Below, in pieces: positions 17,113 to 26,374 of a stretch of 64,000 nt of DNA (position 1 is its first letter; each line of letters opens with the position of its first letter). The notes beneath the pieces are model-generated. The model did no database searches and had not been told where the DNA came from. It saw only the letters and a list, made by a program, of their open reading frames with translations. The stretch is from Rhizobium sp. P38BS-XIX (GTDB lineage: Bacteria; Pseudomonadota; Alphaproteobacteria; Rhizobiales; Rhizobiaceae): contig NZ_JABAIJ010000009.1 of assembly GCF_012641435.1 (NCBI RefSeq), forward strand, positions 142,145 through 206,144. Reading direction: 5' to 3'. A program made the translations under genes and the position numbers.

Positions 17113-17979
17113 ATGGGCGACTACGCTGATTTCGTCGGCAGCGACTATACACTCGCTGCCTCCAGCACGCCGACTGTTGCCGTCGCCTTCGGTTGCGGCG
17201 GCGCCCGCGGCCTCGCCCATATTCACATCATCGAAGCGCTTGACGAGCTTGGCATTCGCCCGGTCGCCATTGCCGGTGCGTCCATCGGTTCCATCATGGG
17301 TGCGGCTATGGCCGTTGGCATGAGTGGTGCCGAAATCCGCGAGCATACGCTGGCAACTGTGGGCAACCGTCCGGCCGTGCTCAACAAGATCTGGAGCCTG
17401 CGCCCGGTCAACATGCGCAGCATCCGTTTCGGCCAGTTCAATCTCGAGCGCATTCTGCGCACCTTCCTGCCGACTGCTTTTCCGGAGAGCTTTTCGGAAC
17501 TGCATATACCGCTGAAGGTGGTTGCCACCGATTACTACAAGCAGGCCGAGGTCGTGATCGAGAAGGGTGAGCTCTTCCCGGTGCTTGCGGCTTCCGCTGC
17601 CATTCCCGCCGTGTTCATGCCGGTGAGGCTTGGCGAGCACGTGATGATTGACGGTGGCATCATGAACCCCGTCCCGTACGAACATCTCGCCGGACTTGCC
17701 GACATCATCATCGGCATCGATGTCGTCGGCGGTCCGGAGGGTGACGGCCGCCATGTTCCGAACCGGATCGAAAGCCTTTTCGGTGCCGGCCAGCTGACCA
17801 TGCAGTCCAACATCGCCTTGAAGCTGCGGCTGCAGGCGCCGCAAATTTTCCTGCGCCCGAAAGTTGGGCGCACAGGCGTCCTCGATTTCCTGAAGGCGCG
17901 CGATATCCTCGCCATGTCGGCGGGTATCAAGGACGAGCTCAAATTCGCGCTCGACCGCGTTATGACAGCGAAGAACTAG
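17113..17979 (+). CDS. patatin-like phospholipase family protein
   Basis: 288-residue serine lipid hydrolase of the bacterial patatin (RssA-like) group. The oxyanion hole is GCGGARGLAHI (residues 27-37), the nucleophile elbow is GASIGS (Ser57), and the catalytic Asp is in IDGGIMNPVP near residue 180. No signal peptide is seen, so it is probably cytoplasmic or peripheral. It follows rsmD by 18 nt and may be in the same transcript; its stop codon overlaps the start of a repeated palindromic element. Confidence 0.92.
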   Translation: MGDYADFVGSDYTLAASSTPTVAVAFGCGGARGLAHIHIIEALDELGIRPVAIAGASIGSIMGAAMAVGMSGAEIREHTLATVGNRPAVLNKIWSLRPVNMRSIRFGQFNLERILRTFLPTAFPESFSELHIPLKVVATDYYKQAEVVIEKGELFPVLAASAAIPAVFMPVRLGEHVMIDGGIMNPVPYEHLAGLADIIIGIDVVGGPEGDGRHVPNRIESLFGAGQLTMQSNIALKLRLQAPQIFLRPKVGRTGVLDFLKARDILAMSAGIKDELKFALDRVMTAKN

Positions 17980-18082
17980 AGCAATTCCAAGGAAAAGTGC
18001 GCAGCGGTTTTCCGTCCGGAATTGTACGAAAACAAAGAGATAGAGCGGTTCGGGGATTCCGTGAAAAGCTGAACCGCTCTAG
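17978..18082. repeat. RIME-like intergenic palindromic repeat, copy A
   Basis: A 105-bp element starting AGAGCAATTCC and ending with a perfect 10-bp inverted repeat (AGAGCGGTTC at 18042-18051, GAACCGCTCT at 18071-18080). It is nearly identical to the element at 48378-48481. It resembles the RIME-type mosaic elements dispersed between genes in rhizobia. Here it lies between two convergent genes, where its hairpin could end or stabilise transcripts. Confidence 0.8.
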
Positions 18083-18130
18083 GCATCGGCGAAGCCGGAT
18101 GCCGCGACATTTCCTTAGACACTGATACGC

Positions 18131-19951
18131 CTAGACCCGCTCCGGCTCCTCTTGCGGCAGCGCCACGAGATCGTCGGCGTCGCTGTAGGTGTCGGTTGGA
18201 CGCTTGGGTTTGACCAGCGGCTCCGGCTTCACGGGGCGCGAATAGAGCATGTCGCGGCCGGCTTGCAGGCCTTCGCTGACCTGCAGGACCAGTCTTTGCT
18301 CGTCGCGCTTGCGAATATCCTCGCCGATCTCGTAGGCTTCCGCCTCGCTGACGCCAAGCGCTTCCAGCGTGCGGCGGCCGAAGAGAAGACCGGATTCGAG
18401 TGTTTCTCGCAGCTCGTAATCGACACCCTTCTGGCGCAGATCGATCGAATGCACACGGTCGTAGGAGCGCACGAAGATACGGGCATGCGGATAATCCGTC
18501 TGCACGAGTTCGACGATCTTGTCGGTGATATCTCGCTGATGCGTGCTCACGACGACGATCTTGGCGCGATCGATGCCTGCAGAGCGCAGCACGTCCTTGC
18601 GTGTGCCGTCGCCGAAGTAGATGCGGAAGCCAAAACTCGATGCCTGGCGGATACGGTCGGCGGAAAAGTCGATAACGGTGACGTCGCGGCCGCTGGCAAG
18701 TAGGATCTGCGCTGCGATCTGGCCGAAACGCGAGAAGCCGATCATCAGGACATCGGAGCCGGCGCCCTCGAAATCCTCGTCCAGTTCCTCGTGTGCATCG
18801 CCCTTCAACAGCCGCTTGGACAGCGCTGCGGTCAGCGGCGTCAACGCCATTGTCAGCGTGACGATGGCGATCAGCATCGATGCGGTATTGGCCGAGAATA
18901 GACCGCCGCTGGCGCTGGCCGCGCTGAACAGCACGAAGCCGAATTCACCGCCCTGCGGCAGAAGCCCGGCGATGCGCACTGCATCGTTATGCGCGGAACC
19001 AGCCACACGGCAGAGCGCGTAGATCACGACCGCCTTGATGATCATGACGACCGGCACCGCCAGAAGGATTGTAACCCAGTTGTCGAGGATGACATCCAGC
19101 TTGAGCGACAGACCGACGGCGATGAAGAAGATAGCGAGCAATACACCGCGGAAGGGCTCGATATCCGCCTCCAGCTCGTGACGATAGGAGGATTCCGCCA
19201 GCATCACGCCGGAAAGAAACGCGCCCATCGCCATCGAGAGGCCGGCCAGCTGCATCAGCGTCGCCGATCCCATGACGACGAAGAGAGCCGCCGCGATCAT
19301 CGCTTCGCGCGCGCCCGTGCGGGCGATCACCTGAAACAGTGGTGTCAGCAGATAACGGCCGGCGATGACCATTCCCGCTACCGCGCCGATGGCGATGGCA
19401 AGATCCGGAAGCGGATTGGTCGTTTCCTTCGGTCCGTCGAGAACGGTGATGAGCGCTAAAAGCGGCACGATGGCGAGATCCTGCAGAAGCAGCATCGAGA
19501 ACGAGCGCTGCCCGTACTTCGTGTTGACGTCGCCCTGTTGCTCCAGGATCTGCATGGCAAAGGCGGTGGAGGAGAGCGCCAGGCCGAAGCCGATGATGAT
19601 GCTGCCTTTCCATCCGGCAATCCCGCCGAGATAGGCGGCAAGCATCAGGGCAAGTCCACTCAGGATCACCTGAGCGGATCCGAGGCCGAAAATGTCGCGC
19701 CGCATCTGCCACAGGCGTGAGGGCTTCAATTCGAGGCCGATGATGAACAACAGGAAGACGACGCCCAGCTCCGCCACGGCAAGCACGGCTTCGCTGTCGC
19801 CGATGCCATGGAGAACAGGACCGATCACGACGCCCGCTGCCAGATAGCCGAGCACTGTGCCCAGCCCGAGTTTCTTGAAAATCGGCGCCGTGACGACGGC
19901 GCCTCCGAGCAGCATGAGAGTTTCCGTGAAGAGGCTATTGGGGGCGGACAT
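18131..19951 (-). CDS. monovalent cation:proton antiporter, KefB/CPA2 family
   Basis: 606-residue inner-membrane antiporter. The N-terminal CPA2 exchanger domain (about 12 helices, residues 5-380) includes ELGVVFLLFIIGLELKP and the LLPQGGEFGFVLFS segment typical of KefB/KefC. The cytoplasmic C-terminus has an RCK/TrkA-N Rossmann domain (VLMIGFSRFGQIAAQILL, about residue 410), with the Asp of VIDFSADR and the GDGTRKDVL segment. The KefB/C group exports K+ in response to glutathione adducts, but the substrate here is not proven. The ATG at 19951 has GGAAAG upstream; an earlier in-frame start at 20098 is unlikely. Confidence 0.92.
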   Translation of the reverse strand: MSAPNSLFTETLMLLGGAVVTAPIFKKLGLGTVLGYLAAGVVIGPVLHGIGDSEAVLAVAELGVVFLLFIIGLELKPSRLWQMRRDIFGLGSAQVILSGLALMLAAYLGGIAGWKGSIIIGFGLALSSTAFAMQILEQQGDVNTKYGQRSFSMLLLQDLAIVPLLALITVLDGPKETTNPLPDLAIAIGAVAGMVIAGRYLLTPLFQVIARTGAREAMIAAALFVVMGSATLMQLAGLSMAMGAFLSGVMLAESSYRHELEADIEPFRGVLLAIFFIAVGLSLKLDVILDNWVTILLAVPVVMIIKAVVIYALCRVAGSAHNDAVRIAGLLPQGGEFGFVLFSAASASGGLFSANTASMLIAIVTLTMALTPLTAALSKRLLKGDAHEELDEDFEGAGSDVLMIGFSRFGQIAAQILLASGRDVTVIDFSADRIRQASSFGFRIYFGDGTRKDVLRSAGIDRAKIVVVSTHQRDITDKIVELVQTDYPHARIFVRSYDRVHSIDLRQKGVDYELRETLESGLLFGRRTLEALGVSEAEAYEIGEDIRKRDEQRLVLQVSEGLQAGRDMLYSRPVKPEPLVKPKRPTDTYSDADDLVALPQEEPERV

Positions 19952-20101
19952 CGTCTGTTTCTTTCCGTGGGGCAGGCGGTGTTGCGGCGCATGGCCATCA
20001 TAAACAACCATGCGTGAAGGGATTAGAACAAGAATCGGCTTTGCCGCCCTTGATGCTTTATGTAGTGCACAATAAATGGAACGCGAAGGAAAGGCCAAGT
20101 C

Positions 20102-21454
20102 ATGACCTCAGAAATCGATTCCGCCACTCTGCTTTCCCGTGCCAGCCAGTTGATCGACCTCGCCCGGAAAGCCGGTGCGGATGCGGCCGATGCTGTCGTG
20201 GTCCGATCGCGAGCCAATTCCGTCAGCGTGCGTCTCGGCAAGGTCGAGGGCACAGAGTCCGCCGAGAGCGGCGATTTTTCTCTCAGGGTCTTCGTCGGCA
20301 ACCGTGTTGCCAGCGTTTCGGCCAATCCCGGCTTCGATCTGAGCGCGCTTGCCGAGCGTGCGGTTGCCATGGCCAAAGTTTCGCCCGAAGATCCTTTTGC
20401 ATGGCTCGCCGATGACGCGGATATCGCCAAGAGCTATCCCGATCTCGAACTGTTCGATCCGACCGAGGTTTCCTCCGAGCAGCTGCGCGAGGCAGCGCTT
20501 GCGACGGAAGCGGCAGCACTCGCCGTTCCCGGCGTCACCAATTCTTCCGGCGCCGGCGCTTCGGCCGGCATGGGCGGTTTGGTGCTCGTCACGTCGCACG
20601 GGTTTGCCGGCCACTATAAAGGCTCGCGCTTCGGCCGCTCCGTCAGCGTCATCGCCGGCGAAGGCACCGGCATGGAGCGCGACTATGATTTCGACAGCCG
20701 CCTCTACTTCGCCGATCTCGATGCCGCCGAAGACATTGGCCGCCGCGCCGGTGAACGTGTAATCAAGCGGCTCAATCCGCGCCAGGTTCCGACAGGCAAG
20801 AATGTCACCGTCGTTTTCGATCCGCGCGTTGCCCGCGGCTTCGTCGGCCATATTGCCGGCGCGATCAACGGCGCTTCGGTTGCCCGTAAGACCAGCTTCC
20901 TGCGCGACAAGATGGGTCAGCAGGTTCTGAAGGCCGGGCTTTCGATCACGGATGATCCGTTGATCGTGCGCGGGCCGTCGTCACGCCCCTTTGATGGCGA
21001 AGGTGTCTCAGGCAAGCGGCTCGTCATGATCGAGGACGGTGTGTTGCAATCCTGGTTTCTGTCGACGGCGACGGCCCGGGAAATCGGCGGCGGCTTGAAG
21101 ACCAATGGTCGTGGCGTGCGCGGCGGGACGTCCGTATCGCCTGCATCCACCAATCTGGCGCTGGAGCCCGGCGACATCTCGCCGGAAGAGTTGATCCGGA
21201 GCGTCGGCACGGGCTTTTATGTTACCGAGTTGATCGGCCAGGGCGTCAACATGATCACCGGCGAGTATAGTCGCGGTGCCACCGGCTTCTGGATCGAGAA
21301 CGGCGAACTGACCTTTGCCGTGTCGGAGGTGACCATCGCCTCAAACCTGAAAGACATGTTCATGCGCGTAACGCCGGCAAACGATATCGATCGCGATTTC
21401 GGCGTCGCCGCCCCAACGCTGGCCATCGAGGGTATGACGCTCGCCGGACGTTGA
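20102..21454 (+). CDS. pmbA: TldD/PmbA family metalloprotease component PmbA
   Basis: 450 residues, the usual PmbA length. TldD/PmbA heterodimers are cytoplasmic metalloproteases that degrade unfolded peptides and mature some peptide toxins such as microcins; PmbA itself lacks the zinc-binding HExxxH motif, and none is visible here. Family segments include VRLGKVEGTESAESGDFSLRVF near the start and NMITGEYSRGATGFWIENGE near the C-terminus. AAGGAAAGG precedes the ATG. A tldD partner is not in the window. Confidence 0.9.
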   Translation: MTSEIDSATLLSRASQLIDLARKAGADAADAVVVRSRANSVSVRLGKVEGTESAESGDFSLRVFVGNRVASVSANPGFDLSALAERAVAMAKVSPEDPFAWLADDADIAKSYPDLELFDPTEVSSEQLREAALATEAAALAVPGVTNSSGAGASAGMGGLVLVTSHGFAGHYKGSRFGRSVSVIAGEGTGMERDYDFDSRLYFADLDAAEDIGRRAGERVIKRLNPRQVPTGKNVTVVFDPRVARGFVGHIAGAINGASVARKTSFLRDKMGQQVLKAGLSITDDPLIVRGPSSRPFDGEGVSGKRLVMIEDGVLQSWFLSTATAREIGGGLKTNGRGVRGGTSVSPASTNLALEPGDISPEELIRSVGTGFYVTELIGQGVNMITGEYSRGATGFWIENGELTFAVSEVTIASNLKDMFMRVTPANDIDRDFGVAAPTLAIEGMTLAGR

Positions 21455-21482
21455 GGAGCAAGCAGAGATTGGAATTGTGTGA

Positions 21483-22292
21483 ATGAGCGATAGCCAGAAG
21501 GCCGGCCGGCCGAGCGATGTGGACCTGATTGTCGAGGCCGCGCTCGCGGCGGGCAAGATCGCTCTCGGTTTCTTCCGTCAGTCGCCTGAAGTGTGGTGGA
21601 AGAACAACGGTCAGTCTCCCGTCAGCGCCGCGGATTTTGCCGCCAACGAAAGCCTTGCCGCCACGTTGCGCGCGGCCCGTCCGGAATATGGCTGGCTCTC
21701 CGAGGAAACGGATGATGATGCCGAGCGGCTGAACCATTCGACGGTATTCGTTGTCGATCCGATCGATGGCACGAGAGGCTTTATCGCCGGACTGGATCTG
21801 TGGTGCGTTAGCGTTGCCGTTGTCACCCACGGGCGGCCTGTTGCGGGCGTTCTCTATGCGCCGGCGCTCGATGAGCTGTTCGTTGCGACGGCCGGCGGGC
21901 AGGCGTTGAAGAACGGCAAGCCGATCAGCGTTTCCAGCAGGCTCGCCGACGACGTCAATCGACTGGCGACCGGCGAGGACATGATCAAGGGCTTCGATCC
22001 GGATTTCCGCAAGACGGTCGAGCGCGTGAAGCATGTTCCCTCGCTTGCCTATCGGCTCGCGATGGTGGCGGACGGACGGCTCGAGGGGACCATCGTCAAG
22101 CGCAACTCCCATGACTGGGATCTGGCGGCCGCCGATCTCATCCTGGAGCGTGCCGGCGGTGCGCTCGTGGACCTTTCCGGGAATGCCCTGCGCTACAACC
22201 GCGCCGAAGTTTCCCATGACGAGCTTTGCGGCGCATCGGCGGCGCAGTTGCCCGAGTTTCTCCGCCAGTTATCGAACCGACGAGACGGTTGA
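21483..22292 (+). CDS. inositol monophosphatase family protein (CysQ-like)
   Basis: 269-residue Mg2+-dependent, Li+-sensitive phosphatase fold. Metal-binding motifs are present: SEET (first Glu), DPIDGTRGF (about residues 92-100) and the late WDLAAADLILERAGG. The DPIDGTRGF form and the GDSPVSAAD-like start are closer to 3'(2'),5'-bisphosphate nucleotidases (CysQ) than to SuhB, but substrate cannot be settled from sequence. It is followed by a DUF4170 gene and the lipid A core genes on the same strand. Confidence 0.85.
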   Translation: MSDSQKAGRPSDVDLIVEAALAAGKIALGFFRQSPEVWWKNNGQSPVSAADFAANESLAATLRAARPEYGWLSEETDDDAERLNHSTVFVVDPIDGTRGFIAGLDLWCVSVAVVTHGRPVAGVLYAPALDELFVATAGGQALKNGKPISVSSRLADDVNRLATGEDMIKGFDPDFRKTVERVKHVPSLAYRLAMVADGRLEGTIVKRNSHDWDLAAADLILERAGGALVDLSGNALRYNRAEVSHDELCGASAAQLPEFLRQLSNRRDG

Positions 22293-22353
22293 CCTTTCGG
22301 TCAAAATCCCGCAGATGAAGGGCGGAGGGAGACGACAGTAGAAAGAGACGAAA

Positions 22354-22599
22354 ATGACGAATACAAGCGGCAAAAAGCAGCTCCTGCACCTGGTCTTCGG
22401 TGGTGAATTGGAAAACCTCGAAGAGGTTCAATTCCGCAATCTCAACGAACTCGATATCGTCGGCATGTATCCCGATTATGCGAGCGCATTGACGGCATGG
22501 AAGTCCAAGGCACAGCAGACCGTTGACAACGCCCACATGCGTTATTTCATCGTCCACCTGCATCGCCTGCTCGACCCGCAGGAAAAAGCGGCGTCTTGA
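22354..22599 (+). CDS. DUF4170 domain protein
   Basis: 81 residues, entirely the DUF4170 domain: KQLLHLVFGGEL, FRNLNELDIVGMYPDYASALTAWKSKAQQTVDNA, MRYFIVHLHRLLDP. No signal peptide or membrane segment is seen. It is a small alphaproteobacterial family of unknown function, often next to Kdo transferase genes as here; a role in lipopolysaccharide assembly is guilt by association. A hairpin terminator candidate follows. Confidence 0.88.
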   Translation: MTNTSGKKQLLHLVFGGELENLEEVQFRNLNELDIVGMYPDYASALTAWKSKAQQTVDNAHMRYFIVHLHRLLDPQEKAAS

Positions 22600-22699
22600 G
22601 CCGCCTGATACCAAACTTTGCATTTGATATTTCGTCTGGAGAGGCGTTATCGCTTTAATTCCGACGACGAAGCGGTATCTTTGACACAATAAGAACGAA

Positions 22700-22726
22700 A
22701 AATCGGCCGTCTATGCGGCCGTTTGA
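22700..22726 (+). terminator. possible rho-independent terminator after the DUF4170 gene
   Basis: CGGCCG (22704-22709) and CGGCCG (22716-22721) form a 6-bp GC stem around TCTATG, flanked by A-rich and TTTGAT sequence. It is short and the T-tract is weak, so some readthrough into waaA is likely. Confidence 0.45.
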
Positions 22727-22777
22727 TAATCGGGATTTGGTATCGATGATGTTCAGTTGGGATAGGAGTCGATCGAG

Positions 22778-24097
22778 ATGAGCAGCCTCAGGGCGCGTCT
22801 TGCCTTGAGCGCCTATCGTTTCGGCGGCATCGCTGTCTATCCGTTTATCGGGCCGTATCTTTCGGTCCGTGCGGCGAAGGGCAAGGAAGACGGCGCGCGC
22901 AAGCTGGAGCGTTCCGGCTATGCGAGCGCCAACCGCCCACAGGGACCGCTGATCTGGTTTCACGCGGCAAGCGTTGGCGAGACATCGGCAATCATTCCGC
23001 TGATCCGCGAGATCCGCCGCCGCGACATCCACGTCATCCTGACGACGGGCACCATGACTTCGGCCAAGGTTGCGAACGAGCGCCTGGGCGACGAGGTCAT
23101 TCATCAATATGTGCCTCTCGACCTGAGACCCGCCATTCGCCGCTTCCTCGACTATTGGCAGCCCGACTGCGCGATCTTCGCCGAATCCGAGATCTGGCCC
23201 ACGACCATCACGGAGCTTGGCCGCCGGCGCATCCCGCAGATCCTCGTCAACGCGCGCATGTCGGATCGCTCCTATGCCCGCTGGAGCAAGCATCCCGCTC
23301 TTGCCGAGGCCCTGTTCGAAAATCTTGCCCTGGTCGTTGCCCAGTCCGATCTCGATGCGGAGCGCTTCCGTGATCTGCGCGCCGTGCAGGTCCTGAAATC
23401 AGGCAATCTCAAGGTGGATACCGACGCGCCATCCTATGACGCGCCGACGCTTGCCGGCTACCTGAAGCAGATCGGCGATCGCAAGACCTGGGCGGCGGCC
23501 TCGACGTTCGAGGGTGAAGAGAGCGCTGCAGCCTCCGTTCACACCATGCTCAAGGAGCACAATAACCAGCTTACGATCATGGTGCCGCGCCATCCCGAGC
23601 GCTGTGATGCGATCGAGGCAATGCTCGTCGAGCAGGGGCTGAAAGTAGCGCGCCGGTCGCGCAACGACGTCCTGTCGCCGGACATCGATGTCTTTCTCGG
23701 CGATACGATCGGCGAAATGGGTCTCTACCTGCGCATGACCGAGATCGCCTTCATGGGCAAATCGCTGTTCAACGAAGGCGGCCAGAATCCGCTGGAGCCG
23801 GCCATGCTCGGTTGCGCGATCCTGACCGGCGGCCATGTGCAGAATTTCCGCGATGCCTATCAGGTTCTTGCCCGCCGAGGCAGCGCCCGCATGGTGCGTG
23901 ACACGGAGATGCTGGCGCGCGGCGTGCATTATCTGCTGACCAACGACACCGCGCGTCGCAGCATGATCGACGCCGGCTTCGTTGCCGTGCATGAAATGCG
24001 TGGAGCACTGGCGGCAACCGTGAAAGGGCTTGAGCCCTACATCAATCCGCTGTCAGTGAAGGCGCGGCTGATGCCGAAGACAACGGCGAACGGTTAA
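22778..24097 (+). CDS. waaA: 3-deoxy-D-manno-octulosonic acid transferase
   Basis: Inner-membrane GT30 glycosyltransferase that adds Kdo from CMP-Kdo to the lipid A precursor; 439 residues. One N-terminal anchor helix is followed by IWFHAASVGET (with the catalytic Glu) and the SEIWPTTITEL segment. The C-terminal half has FMGKSLFNEGGQNPLEPAMLG, the sugar-nucleotide binding GGxNPLE motif. AGGAG precedes the ATG. It is followed by a HAD phosphatase and lpxK, forming a Kdo-lipid A operon. Confidence 0.95.
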   Translation: MSSLRARLALSAYRFGGIAVYPFIGPYLSVRAAKGKEDGARKLERSGYASANRPQGPLIWFHAASVGETSAIIPLIREIRRRDIHVILTTGTMTSAKVANERLGDEVIHQYVPLDLRPAIRRFLDYWQPDCAIFAESEIWPTTITELGRRRIPQILVNARMSDRSYARWSKHPALAEALFENLALVVAQSDLDAERFRDLRAVQVLKSGNLKVDTDAPSYDAPTLAGYLKQIGDRKTWAAASTFEGEESAAASVHTMLKEHNNQLTIMVPRHPERCDAIEAMLVEQGLKVARRSRNDVLSPDIDVFLGDTIGEMGLYLRMTEIAFMGKSLFNEGGQNPLEPAMLGCAILTGGHVQNFRDAYQVLARRGSARMVRDTEMLARGVHYLLTNDTARRSMIDAGFVAVHEMRGALAATVKGLEPYINPLSVKARLMPKTTANG

Positions 24098-24109
24098 GAA
24101 GGGAAGAGC

Positions 24110-24841
24110 ATGACGGCGGTCAAGCTGGGAGCGATTGCAGGCATTCTGTTCGACAAGGATGGCACGCTGCTCGACTATGACCAGAGCTGGCTGCCCGTCA
24201 ATCGTGAGCTTGCCAGGATTGCGGCACAGGATGACCCGATCCTCGCGGATCACTTGTTGTCGTCCTGCGGCATGGACCCTATCACCGGCCATATCGTGCC
24301 CGATAGCCTACTGGCTGCCGGCAATACCCGTCAGATTTCCGAGGGGCTGGTGGCGGCCGGTTCGAAAGTGGATGTGTCCGAGCTGGTGGAAAAGCTCGAT
24401 GCGCTCTTCGCACATGCGGCCGACTTTTCCTCGCCGGTGACCGATCTTGCCGCCTTCTTCGGTCGGCTTCATGCGCGCGGGTACAAGCTCGGCGTTGCCT
24501 CGAGCGACAACGAGCGCTCCATCCGCCAGACCGCACGCCGTTTCGGTTTCATCGACTATCTCGATTATATCGCCGGCTACGATAGCGGCTTCGGCACCAA
24601 GCCGGAGCCGGGTATGGTGCTCGGCTTTTATGCCGCCACAGGTCTTTCGCCTGCCCAGGTCGCCGTCGTCGGCGACAACAATCACGATCTCCATATGGGC
24701 CGCAATGCCGGCGTCGGTTTGACGGTCGGCGTCCTGACGGGGACCGGTTCGCGCGAGACGCTGACCGCCGCATCCGACTACTGCCTCAACGATATCACCG
24801 AGCTGGAGAGCCTGCTCGTGCCGGTCGCCCAGTCGGCTTGA
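24110..24841 (+). CDS. HAD family hydrolase, phosphoglycolate phosphatase-like
   Basis: 243-residue cytoplasmic phosphatase. Motif I is FDKDGTLLDYD (nucleophile and acid Asp around residues 14-16), motif II is GVASSDNERS, motif III is the Lys in GTKPEPGM, and motif IV is VVGDNNHDLHMGRNAG. The helical cap between motifs I and II is of the Gph type. It lies between waaA (12 nt) and lpxK; a Kdo-8-phosphate role is not supported by motif or size, so the substrate is open. Confidence 0.87.
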   Translation: MTAVKLGAIAGILFDKDGTLLDYDQSWLPVNRELARIAAQDDPILADHLLSSCGMDPITGHIVPDSLLAAGNTRQISEGLVAAGSKVDVSELVEKLDALFAHAADFSSPVTDLAAFFGRLHARGYKLGVASSDNERSIRQTARRFGFIDYLDYIAGYDSGFGTKPEPGMVLGFYAATGLSPAQVAVVGDNNHDLHMGRNAGVGLTVGVLTGTGSRETLTAASDYCLNDITELESLLVPVAQSA

Positions 24842-24925
24842 TCTTGGCAAAGACTTGCTTTTTCACGCAATCTGGCCTTTCTTGCCGCCTTGTCGAGGGC
24901 GCAAGGATAGGGCGGTATTAGGGAT

Positions 24926-25975
24926 ATGGTGTCGGAAGCCCCACCTTTCTGGTGGCGAAAACCGGATTGGCGTGCCTGGGGACTCTCGCCCTTTTCATTC
25001 CTATACGGCCGCATTGCCGGACGCCGCATGGTCAACGGCCGCCGCGCCTCCGTGCCGGTGCCGGTCATATGCGTCGGCAATTTCACCGTTGGCGGTGCCG
25101 GCAAGACGCCGACCGCGCTTGCGCTTGCCCAGAGCGCAAAGGCCAAGGGTCTGACGCCGGGATTTCTGAGCCGTGGCTACGGCGGCTCGCTGGATGTGAC
25201 CACGGTCGTCGATCCCACGCATCATCATGCCACCGCCGTCGGCGACGAGCCGCTGTTGCTGGCGCGTGAGGCGTTGACCGTCATTGCCCGTCGTCGCGCT
25301 GAGGGTGCCGAGCGGCTGGTGCGCGAAGGTGCGGATCTCATCATCATGGATGATGGTTTCCAGAGCGCGCATCTTGCCATCGACTACGCCCTTGTTGTCA
25401 TCGATGCGGGCAGGGGCATCGGCAATGGCCATCTCGTTCCCGGCGGCCCGGTGCGGGCACCGCTGCGCACCCAACTTCTCTTTGCGTCCGGCCTTTTGAA
25501 GGTGGGGGAGGGAACTGCCGCCGATCGCGTCGTCCGTCTTGCGGCAAGGGCCGGAAAGCCCTTCTTCAGCGCAAGCGTTCGGGTGCGCGGGCAGGAAGAC
25601 TTGCGCGGCCGCAGCGTGCTTGCCTTTGCCGGTATCGCCGACCCCAGCAAGTTCTTTCGCACTGTCGAGGCGCTTGGGGCAAACATCGCAGTCGCCCGTA
25701 GCTTCGGGGATCATGAGCATCCGGGCGAGGATGAGGTCGCGGATATCCTCGATATCGCAACGCGCGAGAACCTGGAGATCGTCACGACCTCGAAGGACTA
25801 TGTGCGCCTCATCGGCCATCATGGTCGCGCCGAGGAATTGCTTCGGCGCTGCCGGGTGATCGATATCGATATGGTCTTCGATGATCCGCGCGCACCGGAA
25901 CTGATCATCGACAGGGCGATTGCGACAGCCCGCGAGCGTCGCTTGCGGGAAAAGCGTGATGGCAAAAACGCCTGA
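24926..25975 (+). CDS. lpxK: tetraacyldisaccharide 4'-kinase
   Basis: Inner-membrane-associated kinase that phosphorylates the 4' position of tetraacyldisaccharide-1-P to make lipid IVA; 349 residues. The N-terminal membrane-binding segment is FSFLYGRI. The Walker A motif is GNFTVGGAGKTPTALAL (about residues 51-67). IIMDDGFQSAHLAIDYALVVID contains the Walker B-like Asp and the conserved DDGFQ. It is the last gene of the DUF4170-waaA-HAD-lpxK series. Confidence 0.95.
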   Translation: MVSEAPPFWWRKPDWRAWGLSPFSFLYGRIAGRRMVNGRRASVPVPVICVGNFTVGGAGKTPTALALAQSAKAKGLTPGFLSRGYGGSLDVTTVVDPTHHHATAVGDEPLLLAREALTVIARRRAEGAERLVREGADLIIMDDGFQSAHLAIDYALVVIDAGRGIGNGHLVPGGPVRAPLRTQLLFASGLLKVGEGTAADRVVRLAARAGKPFFSASVRVRGQEDLRGRSVLAFAGIADPSKFFRTVEALGANIAVARSFGDHEHPGEDEVADILDIATRENLEIVTTSKDYVRLIGHHGRAEELLRRCRVIDIDMVFDDPRAPELIIDRAIATARERRLREKRDGKNA

Positions 25976-26003
25976 AGACTGAACTCGACTGTCGCTGAAA
26001 GGA

Positions 26004-26234
26004 TCAGCGCTTCTGGTTGGGGAGGGCGCCGGCGCGCTTTTCCGCCTTGAGCGATGTCATGACATCGGCATATGGCTCCTGTCGGGCGACGCTCCAGTAG
26101 CGCAGTTCGTCGAGCGCGATGTGCTTGCCGGTCATGGCGCAAACGACATACGAACCCGGCATCAGGATCTGGAAATCACCGTCGAGATAGCGAATTTTCG
26201 CCTCGCGGTTTCCATGTCCTTCGAAAAGATTCAT
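26004..26234 (-). CDS. DUF2093 domain protein
   Basis: 76 residues from the ATG at 26234 (MNLFEGHGN). Nearly all of it is the DUF2093 domain: AKIRYLDGDFQILMPGSYVVCAMTGKHIALDELRYWSVARQEPY. There is no signal peptide or recognisable catalytic motif. In many Alphaproteobacteria this gene lies between lpxK and mutL, as here, on the strand opposite lpxK. Function unknown. Confidence 0.87.
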   Translation of the reverse strand: MNLFEGHGNREAKIRYLDGDFQILMPGSYVVCAMTGKHIALDELRYWSVARQEPYADVMTSLKAEKRAGALPNQKR

Positions 26235-26294
26235 CTGATGCCGTCCTTCATCTCTGTCACCTGTTTGCCATACAGCGCCGACCAAGACTTTTCC

Positions 26295-26336
26295 AGAGCA
26301 TTTCCGGGAAAAGTGTGGCACCGTTTCTCGTCCGAC
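26295..26336. repeat. partial RIME-like element, copy C
   Basis: AGAGCATTTCCGGGAAAAG and the following CCGTTTCTCGTCCG resemble the first half of the repeats at 17978 and 48378 (AGAGCAATTCC, GGAAAAGTGCG, GGTTTTCCG), with several substitutions. The right-hand 10-bp palindrome is missing. It lies between the DUF2093 gene and mutL. Confidence 0.5.
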
Positions 26337-26374
26337 GGGCATAGATCCTGCAAATCGGGACCAAAACAGCCGTT

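Noticed and set aside
15751..17844. 697-codon minus-strand frame opposite the pseudouridine synthase, rsmD and patatin genes
   Set aside because: It spans three well-supported plus-strand genes; its Thr/Arg/Ala-rich repeats are the antisense of the RPFGD repeats.
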